Shown piece after piece: positions 1 through 10,190 of a DNA stretch of 64,000 nt (the stretch's first letter is position 1; each line of letters begins with the position of its first letter). The notes under the pieces were generated by a model that ran no database searches, had not been told where the DNA came from, and worked only from the letters and a program-made list of their open reading frames with translations. The translations under genes and the position numbers were made by a program. This stretch comes from Siphonodentalium dalli (taxonomy: Eukaryota; Mollusca; Scaphopoda; Gadilida; Siphonodentaliidae): NCBI GenBank assembly GCA_032622095.1, contig CP136067.1, forward strand, positions 83,044,705 through 83,108,704, in the 5' to 3' direction.

Positions 1-1739
1 AACGAATTTATTTTTCTTCTTCGATCAGCCTCCCCATAGCAACACTATTAAATTTGAAACACAAAATCAACCTTATTCAAAATTAAATGCTTAATGTGGA
101 TTTAGCTGACACGGGTGCATAGCATTCGGCAAACCTCGCCAGATTCCGTACCGTTAAAGTTTGAAAATTACGTCACCTGGCAGGCCATAGCAACGTTGGA
201 AATGATGACGTAATTTCTTTACAAAATGGTGGCGCTCTCTTATTTGCGAAATTTGAAATTGAATTGCTTGTTATTGTTATCGCTTGTATTTTAAATGTAC
301 AACGGTATCACGGCACGTAAGCGTTAAGAACAAACGAGAAAGCACAAGCGAAGATAGCACAACGAGCCCATTACTGGAATGACTTTAGAGTCAAAGCAGT
401 CAAAAGAAGAAGAATAACAACAACACTAGAACTTGTTTTGAACTTGGAAGTTTAAAAGTGAAAATCAGTCATTCGGAAAGAAACTCAATGACGAATCTGT
501 GACTGAAAAAAATATGAAAATGATGGTCACTGTAGTGGAATGTGGACTGGTCTGTGCAGACTGATCACCACGGCGATTTGACTTGTTCTGTTATTCTTCA
601 ATTTTAAGTCTGTTTCACCTGGACTGGTTAGACTTAGTCTTAGAGTTGCAACTGCAAGTGCAAGCGGCAAATTGTTCAGTCTACTAACTACTTCTCTAAA
701 TAGTAAATTTAATGGTTAATATCTAACACTGTCAGGCCAAGCCTCAACTTGGGTCAAGGAAATCAGAAAATGGACATTTTAGAGCTGACTGATAATGATT
801 TACTCATTTACTCAGTATAGACAGTAATGTCAGTATAGTTCAGTCATGAACCGTTTGAACGTAGCGCGTAGCTGGAACTTGTGGAAGCAGTATTCGGTGA
901 AAGCGGTCATGTGGCCTTCTAATCTAATAATATTAGGATTGTATTAGTCAATTTAGTGATTACAGATTAATAAATTTAGTTATCAACAACTTCAGACTCA
1001 GCCTCACCCACTCACTGTGAATGTGACTCAGGTCAAAATTCAATTCTAGCCATCTACAGAGCAGTCAACACACAGATGTAACAAACATGTAAAGCCCAGT
1101 GAATTGGTGAGTCGTTTATCTTCTTGTTGAGTGAAGGAAAAAAAGAACATCTCCCAATCCCACTTGGTCTCGGCACACTGCAGAGTTCATGCAGTGACTG
1201 GTTATAGGATATGCTTCTGGGCCAACTTTCCATCTGTGTGTATGAATTCTGTTTCCTGTGATGGACACATCAAGTTAAATATAATAATTATAATGCACGG
1301 TGATTAGTTTTAGCATTCTCACATATTAAATAATTCATGATTTTAACACTGTGTTCTCGATTTAAACCTTAAACATTAAGCGGGAGCTTGACCAGCATGG
1401 CTAGCATATATATTAACTAGTGGCTATTTGTGGAAAAATTATTAAATATAGCCCTGCGTACTTGCTATTGTCGACTTGACACATTGGGATTGGAATAATA
1501 TGTATGCTAAATATAATAATTCCAGGCCAACTTAGTTGAACTGTCACGACATTCTTGTTATACATGTACATGACTAATGAGGCAATCATATAAATGTTTA
1601 ATCTAGTAGAATTTTCTCAGACCATGCCATGAATATCTATGTATCTATGCCCATCAAGAATGATATATTCCACCAGTACAAAGTTTTTGCTGTTGCTATA
1701 GGGAAGTAACTAGTACAGTTAATAAATTATGAAGTACCT
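1..1739. other. No gene recognised
   Basis: AT-rich sequence with stops in all frames and no open frame of note. A CRE-like TGACGTAA lies at 206-213, but nothing shows it belongs to a promoter. I see no splice-bounded exon, RNA gene or intact repeat. Confidence 0.5.
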
Positions 1740-2525
1740 TTCATTAATAATGTGTGTCATAGAATGTGAAGATCCAACTTTGAAATGGCAAGATTTAAAT
1801 GACTTTGTGGTGGACTTTCCTTTGCGTCCCTTATACTAATGTCATTCCTCCTGGGCAATTATTAAATTGTTTATATACTATCAGATGCCTAACAATAGTG
1901 TCAGCATGTGCCGCATGATTAGTAATTTCAGATAAAATTCTCAACGATCATTAAGTTTTTTCGCATAGACATATATAGAATTAAATTGAAATAGAATTAA
2001 ATTTCCATCAATATTGTTAATTTCAGTCAGGTCTCCGCTATCACTATTATTGACCATCATAATGCTTAAGACATCTGAGAGTACGATATAAGGTCACAAA
2101 AGTCATGAACAAGCATGCAATCTCGAGCTGGGACCACCCTTAATACTTGTTTCTCAGCATCTACTTCACAGAAGGGGTCACCCCTAAGTAGTAACCGTAT
2201 AGGAAACACACCGAACATACCACTATTGCACAATGACATCAGTTTGTTTGATCTAAATTATTTAGCCCCAAAACAATAGTCATTTGGCAAATTATCTCAT
2301 TCTTTTTCGAAGTGCCTGTCATCTACTGAAGATGGATCCTACCAGGGACATAAATTATGTCTCATTGAGCCATTGTGTCCCATCCATGTAAATCGCTGAA
2401 AGTCAAGCATACATAAACCTCTATAAATAAATCCGATGTCGCTTTGTGAAATATGCAATAAATCCCCGTTTTCATAAAAATGCATTCAGTATTATATGTA
2501 AATTTATCCAATAAAGATATTTTTC
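1740..2525 (+). repeat. Diverged duplication, copy 1
   Basis: Non-coding block that aligns by eye, with many substitutions and indels, to 4440-5785 in the same orientation. Shared landmarks are the GAGAGTACGAT stretch (about 2078 and 5190), the CTGGGACCACCC stretch (about 2128 and 5238) and the GCATACATAAA stretch near 2408 and 5652. This copy serves as the empty site for the insertion at 4487-4937. Nothing shows whether it is a dispersed repeat or an old segmental duplication. Confidence 0.65.
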
Positions 2526-2531
2526 CCTTGA

Positions 2532-2975
2532 AGGTCCTCAAACGGAATCAATAGTCCCCATATCATCAGATTCCAACAACAAAAAGATTTTTTGAAATGC
2601 CGCTTCAGTTGACAGAATTAATTGCTCGAAAATAATGATAACTGCAGTCAATTATGGCATAAAATTGACAAAAACCTGTAATTTATCAACTTTTTGCTCA
2701 ACGAATATTGCTGGTTTGTTAAACATAATTCTGACACACACAAAAAAAACCCAGTTGATTTTAAAGTTATCCATCTCCATCTGCAATTTGGTCAGAGAAA
2801 GTATTCTCGTCTGCTGTTGGCTGGGCCACGTAAAATTAAAATGATAGATTTTAAAAATCGGTATCTGATCACTCTGAGCTTTGATGTTGTGGGTTCCTCG
2901 ACTTGAATCAAATATGTTTCACCTCCGAAGTCAAGGAAATAGTAATCTGCGAGGGTTAATTCGGATTGAGTACCT
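2532..2975 (+). mobile_element. TTAA-type MITE, copy A
   Basis: Non-coding element of about 444 bp that aligns to 8586-9074 over its whole length and to 3661-3868 over its 3' half. The right terminus, GGATTGAGTACCT followed by TTAA (2976-2979), is the inverted form of the left terminus AGGTACTCAATCC seen in copy C. The left end is worn (TTGA then AGGTCCTCAAACGG). TTAA flanks with short inverted ends suggest a piggyBac-like mobiliser, but the ends do not begin CCC, so the superfamily is inference. Confidence 0.65.
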
Positions 2976-3324
2976 TTAAGATTGCAAAAACTAAATTAAA
3001 TAATTTTGCCTTGAAAATTGGTTGCTTGGCCAGATTCAACCTTCACCTGATGATTGCATTTTGAAGAAATATAGTAACATGTGCTATATGGCTAATATCT
3101 CTTGACTGGCGCCATGGATATTGGTCTGGAAATTAGAGAAATGTTAGAGGCAATATCTCACTCTGACCCATGTCTAACTGTGGCCCACATTCCCACATTC
3201 CTCTATATCTGGTGCTGCAACATATTCTCGTGCAAATAGGTTTATTTGTACCTAAATATTCACATATGTTCATACTTTTTTTATTTATTTAAATTTGTTT
3301 AAATAAAAATTTAGAAAAACTAAC

Positions 3325-3400
3325 GCCATTATACACTCTGCCAGGGCACCATGAGTCACCACACCAAATTTCGTTGAAATCTGAGCACCAATATTAACAA
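3325..3400 (-). repeat. Worn Helitron-like core motif
   Basis: Contains CACACCAAATTTCGTTGAAATC, the invertebrate repeat core also found in the Helitron-like units downstream, here without microsatellite or hairpin. A better preserved relative is at 9362-9468. Only the core is recognisable. Confidence 0.4.
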
Positions 3401-3514
3401 AGACATGTTGGTCTCAACTTTACTCCAGTCTTATATATGTATATATAAACAGTCCCATGAAACATGTATACATGTATTGATGGACGTGTCATGGGCTCTT
3501 CATACAGGATCGGG

Positions 3515-3606
3515 TTCATTATTTCGAAGGTTCCATATTCCGAAGGGTCGCTGTTCCAAAGGTTCTTATTCAGAAGGTTCGCTATTCTGAAGGTATGCTA
3601 TTCTGG
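3515..3606 (+). repeat. Minisatellite, TTCGAAGGTTCGCTAT type
   Basis: About six imperfect copies of a 16-17 bp motif close to ATTCCGAAGGTTCGCT. The same motif occurs in reverse orientation at 3893-3988, so the two tracts form the arms of a foldback. The intervening loop holds a MITE fragment. Confidence 0.7.
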
Positions 3607-3660
3607 GCGTATTTAACCAGAAAAGATGGACAACTCTAATACCAAGTAGTTATTATTACC

Positions 3661-3868
3661 ACGATTTTACAGTTATCCATCTTTATCTGGAAGACCGCCC
3701 GTTTGACCTCGTCCTGGCAAAATTAGGCCCAGAAACAATAAAAATAGCAAACATCGATATCTAATTACTCTGAGCTTTGATGGGTGGGTTCGACACTAAT
3801 CAAATATTTTTTTCCCACCGAAGCCAAAGAAAGAGTAATTTAGCAGCGTCGTATCGGATTGAGTACCT
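3661..3868 (+). mobile_element. TTAA-type MITE, copy B (5' truncated)
   Basis: Matches the 3' half of copies A and C from the TTATCCATC stretch to the terminal GGATTGAGTACCT followed by TTAA (3869-3872). The left half is missing. It lies between the two inverted minisatellite arms. Confidence 0.6.
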
Positions 3869-3892
3869 TTAAGTTATTTCCTTCATAAAAAG

Positions 3893-3988
3893 AGTCTTAG
3901 AAAAACCTTCTGAATATTGCGGAATATAGAGAACCTTGGGAATAGCGAAACTTCGGTATAATGAACCTTGGGAATAGCGAACCTTTGG
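3893..3988 (-). repeat. Minisatellite, inverted partner of 3515-3606
   Basis: Five or so copies of AACCTTGGGAATAGCG and variants, the reverse complement of the motif at 3515-3606. Related sequence around an ATGGACGT box flanks the pair as direct repeats (3453-3509 and 4074-4142), so the foldback may sit between duplicated flanks. Confidence 0.65.
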
Positions 3989-4125
3989 ACATAGAGTGAC
4001 ATGCCGCCGTCCTATGGCCCATACGCACTGGCGTGATCGTATATCCCAAGTTGGCCAGAAATACAGGCACTCATATGAAACATACATTTATCATTTTATA
4101 GATGGACGTACGTGTTTTGGGTTGT

Positions 4126-4350
4126 CCATACGTACTGACGTAATCATATTATTAACTGACAGTGTGACAGAAAGATAGTGATATCAGGGAATATGCAATG
4201 TATATGGATAGTTTTGTTCCAGAAATCCTAGGTTACTTTATAAGGCGTCTGGCAAATACGAAAGTTGAATGTTCTTTGTTTTAAACACCCCCTACCCCAT
4301 TCAAATTCTTGAACCCACCATGCACTGAAGCTGCATGCTCTTAATCACAA
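4126..4350 (+). repeat. Isolated monomer of the ~187-bp satellite
   Basis: Single copy of the repeat that forms the array at 10191-12235. It shares, in order, a TAATCATATTATTAAC start, a TATCAGG box, TATATGGATAG, an AGAAATCCTAGG stretch, GGCAAATACGAAAG, a CCCCCTACCCCATTC stretch and CACTGAAGC. Finding a lone monomer 6 kb upstream argues that the repeat also disperses, or is part of a larger element. Confidence 0.7.
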
Positions 4351-4439
4351 CCCACATGTTGTTTTACGGTTCAGGAGCTACGCACGTATAGTTGTGACGT
4401 TACAATTTATATAGTCCATCAACCTGAATTTTTTCAGTT

Positions 4440-5785
4440 TTTATATTGCATACGTGAAGGTCCAAACTTGAAATTGCATGATTTAAAGGGATACTGTACC
4501 CATATGTTGTTGGTTTCTTTAGTCTCTGAGTTGTAGAATAAGGTAACCAGATTTCCATTATTTAAAAATCTGTTGAGTACGAAGTAATGCTACGGATGGC
4601 AGATTAGCCGGAATGCGAAAATACCCATTGTCGTTGTCAGTAAGTTTTAGTCAGTTTTCAAGCAAATGTATCAAATAAATGTTATAGTATATGCATGCTA
4701 GTCCCATATACTCATTAAGTCATTGTATAGTCACTAGTTAGTGAGTGGCTTGAGTTTACGCCCCGTATCAACATAATTTCTTAAACGCTTTGCCCAATCC
4801 ACTATCCGTGAATTATTATGATTACGTCTTGTACACGGAAATTCGTAATTTAATTTATGACTCCAGCCATAAATTAAATTTATATCAAATTATTAGCTTT
4901 GATTTTACGATATTAGATCGTTGTTATCACTGGGAATTTAAGTTTGACTTTGTGAAAAAATGATTTTGCTTTCCATCCCTTACACTCATGTAATTTCTCC
5001 CGGGCATTTAATTAAATGTTATATACGCTAAGCCTAACAATAGTGTCAGCATGATTATTAATTTTGGATACAATTCTCAACGATCACTATATCATTTGGT
5101 ATTGATACATGTATAGAGTTAAATTGCCATCACTATTATAAATTTCAGCCTAAATCCCCACAATCACTATTTGACCATCACAATTATTAGGCACCTGAGA
5201 GTACGATGTCAGCTCATATAAGTCACAAACAATCTCGGGCTGGGACCACCCCTACTGTGAAGTAGATTACTGAGGAACAAGTATTAACAATTAAGAGAAA
5301 TATATGCACTGCCCTGTTTGTTCCTAGTTATAAAGTTCGCTGTCAGAATAGGTCAGAACATAAAACAGTCCCCATGATTTGTACTTTGTAATATGATCTC
5401 TACGGGCACAGCTAGTGCACATGGTATTATCTTTAAGTCATATGACCTTCGTTTCTATGTGAATCCGTAAATGTGCAAGTTTGTTTGATCTTAATTATTT
5501 ATTCAATCCAGCCCACAAACAATTGTCAATTGGCAAATGATATCATTCCTTTTCGAAGTGCGTATCATCACTGAAGGTGGATCCTACCCCATGTCGAAAT
5601 TGTGTCTCATTGGTTCAGTGTGCCCAATGCCATCTAACTCGCTGAAAGACAAGCATACATAAATTTCTATAAATAAATCAGATGTGGCTATGTGAAATAT
5701 GTGACGAATCCCAGTCTTCCACTTCACCTAATTGTATTCTGTATTATAAGTAAATTTGGTGTAAACATATTTATTTCTCTAAAGC
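4440..5785 (+). repeat. Diverged duplication, copy 2 (with insertions)
   Basis: Second copy of the block at 1740-2525, longer because of insertions. One is bounded precisely (4487-4937). Other extra sequence lies near 5285-5450. No coding potential seen. Confidence 0.6.
4487..4937. mobile_element. ~451-bp insertion with an empty-site paralogue
   Basis: Flanked on both sides by ATTTAA (4481-4486 and 4936-4941). The paralogous sequence at 1793-1798 has a single ATTTAA followed directly by the downstream flank. The TTAA core suggests the same target preference as the other MITEs here. The ends (AGGGATACTG and CACTGGGAAT) are only weakly inverted. A 13-bp-arm hairpin, AATTTAATTTATG and its complement, lies at 4848-4881. 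Confidence 0.6.
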
Positions 5786-6740
5786 ATGCACATGAATTAA
5801 CAAAATAATTGTATTATATAACAACATAAGGACAATTATATTAGAGAATGGGATTTGGCAGAAATAATTACGCTTATATCAGCCATGTCCCCATCTTTAG
5901 CATTCACATATTGTGTCTTTATTGGTTATTCATAATGTTCTTTTCCCAGTTAGGTTTTTATTTCATGTTCAATGTTTCTTATAATTATATAGAGTTACGG
6001 TTCTAGAATTTGTGTAGAGAAACTCGAGTCGGCATAAAACAGACATCTGGCATAGGCCGTCAAACAGTAACGTATAGTAATGAGTTACTTTCGGGCAGTC
6101 CATGCATCAGATGACCTGAACTGTTACTTGTGTGTGACCTGATCCTTGACCCCACCCATCAGTTTCCAGTAATAGTAGCTCAAAGTTCAAATTTCGAAAT
6201 CATAACAAGAGAGATGTATCTTACGTACGTATTATTTGCAAATCCAGATGTTCGTGTCCGAGAAAAATATAATGTAATGCATGTATACCGAAATATGTGA
6301 TATTTTTCCACTTTTCTAAATTTTCTGTATATTTTGTCTCTTCGGTGTGTGATTTTTACACGTTCACGTTGTTTCATATAGGCAGGATTTGTATTTATTT
6401 ATACAGGGAGAGACTTAGGGAAAGTTCAATTTGAAAATCGTTTGGACATCACTATGATTTTTTGGACCCTGAGAAAAAAAATCTATATTCTCTTCCAGTG
6501 ACAGTTCACGGTTTCCATGTAGCAAGTTTTCTACTCCTGTCGTGTTATTTATCCTCCAAAGCATGCACCTATTTCTTTCAATAAGAAATCTGCGACAATA
6601 GTAGAGGTATAATCATTTATTAACGTGGCATGTGCATTTTCGAAAAGACAAAGAAAATGGCGGCAAACTAATAAACACAATTTTTGCTGCGCATGTTTTT
6701 CGTTCGAGACGGGATTTACGAGAATATATGTTTAAGTATG
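5786..6740. other. No gene recognised
   Basis: AT-rich, stops in all frames, no clear repeat structure. A 65-codon open stretch on the minus strand (6180-6377) has no recognisable motif. Confidence 0.4.
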
Positions 6741-6806
6741 CATCTGTTTGGGCTGTACATCTGTTTGGGCTGTATAACTGTTTGGGCTGTACATCTGTTT
6801 GGGTAT
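6741..6806 (+). repeat. 17-bp minisatellite
   Basis: Nearly four tandem copies of CATCTGTTTGGGCTGTA, the third starting TAAC and the last cut short. Copies are almost identical, so the expansion is recent or conserved. Confidence 0.85.
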
Positions 6807-6911
6807 TTTGGTAGTGACTGTAGTGGTACAATTTAAGTGACAATTTTGCCAAAGATCCAACTTTGGGGGAAGGATCAATTAGTTTCCGAAGTCTAACAAA
6901 GAGATTTAATT

Positions 6912-7010
6912 TGCAATACAATGGTGAGCGCGGTAGGTGTGAAAAAATGCCAGGTGCGGACTGCGAGGTGCGAAAATGAAAACAATGGGATACGATACCG
7001 GTGTAGGTGT
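6912..7010 (+). repeat. 5' segment shared with the CR1-like element
   Basis: About 90 bp that aligns, in reverse complement, to 48212-48310, the 5' part of the young CR1-like element. Shared words include CCAGGTGCGG, GAGGTGCGAA and GATACGATACCGGTGTAG. Being upstream of an ORF1-like remnant (7251-8320), it looks like a 5' leader used by more than one retroelement family. That reading is inference. Confidence 0.55.
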
Positions 7011-7250
7011 GAGATATAGATTGCTGTTGGCTGGAGAGAGAAATGCTATAGAAATCGACATCATATTGTTGTATGTATATAAGTGAACGACGACTACAAA
7101 AGGTACACGATCCATGAGATTTCTGACTTTATATTTGTGTTTCTGCTCAGGAAGCTCCAAGTTCTATAAATATAAACAAAACGAAAAGTAAACAAAGATG
7201 GCGGATACGGAAAAAATGTTTCTCTGCAAGATAAGATAGATAACTGTGAT

Positions 7251-8320
7251 ATGGAATATGGTCATACCCAACCACCTCATGTATGTACTGATGATACAAT
7301 TTCACAAGTTATCAACGAAGTTGCCGATGTTAGGTATGCTATACCACCAAGCCAGAACTCCACACCAATTTGCTATGCCAAACTAACACCTTCGACTCAT
7401 CAAAGTATTCCAAAAGGTTTCATATCTGCATTCAGCTCAGTTTCTGAAAGAATGAGGGACCTAAGGGCCAGTAAAAACAAAGGCGAAGAAATGGCTATGA
7501 TGAAGATAATTATTAAGATGATAGCATTAACAAGACCACAAAAGAGCAAATCAGCTGCTGCATGCATGGAGAATTGAAAACACTCACCGATCAGCTGAAA
7601 ATCCTTACCAACATGTTCAGGTCAATGAACAAAACCATCGAAGTGTCAGCATTAGCACCTCAGTCAAAGGTGAATTAACCAATATGAAAACTGAAACAAA
7701 TTCCCTTAAAACAGAACTCAGTGTACTAAAGACAGAAAATTCAGACCTAAAAGCCAAATCAGAGCAATAATCACATGCCCACTTAGAACAAAGTTATCTT
7801 ACATGGATAAACAACCTTGTCGAAAGAAAATTCCTAGAGGCCGTAAACCACAGTGACCAAAGGCGAACAATATAGCAGAAATAATTGTCTAAGGTTCCAT
7901 AACATTCAAATTCCTAACGGCATTAGCAACTCTAGATACACCAATGCCAAGCAAATAATAATGGATCTAGAAAAACTAGGACTCACACTTCAGCCTCGTG
8001 ATATCAGGAATGCACAATGCAATAAACACAGTATCCACCAACTTGAAAACCTGTTAACTAATAGCTCGATTCGGTAATTGGTACGCCATAAGACTGCGAA
8101 GAGACGTATATAACAACAAAAAGAACCACTTGGAGGGGAAAGTAAAGTGGTCATCACTGAATACCTCACCAAACCAAGGCGTGCTGTTGTCAAAGAGCTG
8201 TCAGACAAAAAGCGAGGAAACAAAATAAACTCTTACTGGACCTTCAAGGGCAAAATATATGCAACGTTGTCAGAAACCTCATCAACGGTTAAGATAAAAA
8301 CCCTTGCAAAGCTTTAAGCT
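7251..8320 (+). pseudogene. Decayed ORF1 of an L1/Tx-type non-LTR retrotransposon
   Basis: ORF1 proteins of this type bind the element's RNA and form trimers through a coiled coil. Reading across frames on the plus strand I see a coiled-coil run near 7680-7765 (heptads with LKTELSVLKTEN), then an RRM-like stretch near 7880-8070, then near 8140-8300 a C-terminal segment with EYLTKPRRAV and KINSYWTFKGKIY. That last piece resembles the C-terminal domain of L1-type ORF1 proteins (an NLT.. run, then a W-x-x-x-GKI motif). The frame is broken at least twice (stops near 7575 and 7768, and another after 8070). The first open part is 7251-7574. A shared 5' leader lies just upstream. Dead copy. Family assignment is by motif only. 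Confidence 0.5.
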
Positions 8321-8585
8321 AAACTCTTTTGTTGTCTATTGATTTATTGTAACCGCATATTTATAATTGATTCAATCCCCGATATATTCACTATTGATCC
8401 TTTCATCCCAGCATTCCCACGACAGTGTAAGCACATTCAGGGTTAGAACTACATCACATTTCCCCCGTCCAGATCTATCTATCTATATTCAAATACAATA
8501 TTTATTGTATGTTGTTCATGTACTCGGACCACAAAGCTGTAACTTAAATTGCCTAATTTCTTCTTGGGCTTCCCTCAGACATTAA

Positions 8586-9074
8586 AGGTACTCAATCCGA
8601 TTTGATGGTCCCCATATCATCAGTTTCCAACAATTTTTGTTTTTGAAATTCCACTTCAGTTATCAGAATCGATTAATTGCCAAAACATAATGCTAACCAC
8701 AGTCAAATATAGTATAAAATTGCCCAAAACCTGTTATTTATCAACATTTTGTTCAACGAAATTTTGCCTGGTTTGTCATATATCTGACACAAAATGTCAC
8801 TTGATTTTAGAGATATCCACCTTCATCCGCAATTTGGTCCGAGATCGTCCTCTCGTCGATTTTTTACTGGGCCACTAAAAAGCATCGGTGGTATCAAATA
8901 ATATATTAAAATAATAGACAAAAATGTACATATCTCGGGAAATTACTAATTTCAAAAATCGATATCTCATCACTCTGATCTTGTATGGGTGGGTTCCTCG
9001 ACTCGAATCAAATATTTGTTACCCCGAAGCCAATGAAATATAATTTTGAGAGCTTTAATTTGGATTATGCATCT
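8586..9074 (+). mobile_element. TTAA-type MITE, copy C
   Basis: Best delimited copy: TTAA (8582-8585), left end AGGTACTCAATCCGA, 489 bp non-coding, right end GGATTATGCATCT (a worn inverted repeat), TTAA (9075-9078). It aligns to copies A and B throughout. Confidence 0.75.
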
Positions 9075-9361
9075 TTAATGCCGGAATTCATTTTAGACTT
9101 TGGATACTCAATATACTGACTAGTGGTAGAGGTATGCCCTTGAAACTAATTGAAATCAACTTACTGTGGTATAATCTGTTAGTTATTACCATAAAGCAAA
9201 CAAGTAAAAATAAAATAAAATAAAATTTTTAATTTGTATTTCAATGTTCTTAATTTTCTTTTAAAATTTTTCGATTGAAACTTCTTGCTCAACAATTTAA
9301 AATTTTGAAAAACAAATGAAATAAACATTTTATTTGCTTAAAAATATAGATTTTTTTAAAT

Positions 9362-9468
9362 GAGGCCGTTACAACATCTGCCAGGGAACTCCGAGGCACC
9401 ACACCAGATTTGATTGAAATCGGTCAAGGGCTGTGGAAGAAAAATCACGAACAGACTAGAACAGACAG
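9362..9468 (-). repeat. Worn Helitron/mini-me-like core with GACA tail
   Basis: CACCAGATTTGATTGAAATCGG, then a short spacer, then ACAGACTAGAACAGACAGAC. A GAAATCGG core beside a degenerate GACA/GTCT tract is the layout of the Helitron-like units at 23.7, 28-39.7 and 60.7-64 kb. Confidence 0.45.
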
Positions 9469-9779
9469 ACCTGAACTCTTTAATATATTCAAACACGAGA
9501 ACATACATTCGTTTGCCTTCAAATGTGAAAATTATGACAAGTGGCTAAATGTAAAAATTGCTATAATCACAAATAAATTTATAACATCATGGCGCAAATA
9601 TAAATCTCAGTATATTAAGATTTGATTTTTTTTTAATATAGCCAATTTAACACTGAATGTATCCATTGATATCAAACTTAGGGTGAAGAAAGATGGCAGC
9701 AGAATTTCCAATGCAGCCATTGGCCGGCTCGGTCGCTGGTTGGTCGAAAATATCCGCTAATAACTATATGATTGACAAC

Positions 9780-10170
9780 TGTGGAAAGGTCCATTATGGA
9801 GTTCGCGGGAGAACTTTGAGATGAATAGAGGACTACCTTCGTAAACGACAACAAAGAGTTTTATAAATAACACCTTTTCTGAGGATGAGATCATCCAAGC
9901 TGGTGTACCACATGGCTAATTTTATGGACCCTTTCTCTTCCTTGTCTATACCAGACAATATTCTTTCTTTTACGATGATGTACGCCGACGACACATGTTT
10001 TAAAGATAGGCACTATGACCTATATGTATTAGGCCGCGTCATGAATAGTGACCTCCAAATCAGACCACAATGGTTCGAAAACTGGCTAGTAAACTTCAAC
10101 TTCTGAGGAAGCTCCCGACTGAACCTTCAAACATGATCCAATCTCATTTGTTGAAACACATAAACATCTC
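9780..10170 (+). pseudogene. Decayed non-LTR reverse transcriptase fragment
   Basis: Fragment of a reverse transcriptase domain spread over several frames. In order: YGVRG near 9795, a DYLRKRQQRVL run (9831-9862), a QAGVPHG block matching RT motif B (about 9895), and MYADDTCF, the RT catalytic YADD motif (9978-10001), followed by a WFENWLVNFN stretch as seen downstream of YADD in Jockey/CR1-group enzymes. Several frameshifts and stops make it non-functional. The satellite array begins about 20 bp downstream. It could be the ORF2 relic of the same element as 7251-8320, but the intervening 1.5 kb does not prove it. Confidence 0.7.
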
Positions 10171-10190
10171 GGTCTTCAACTCCAAGATAT

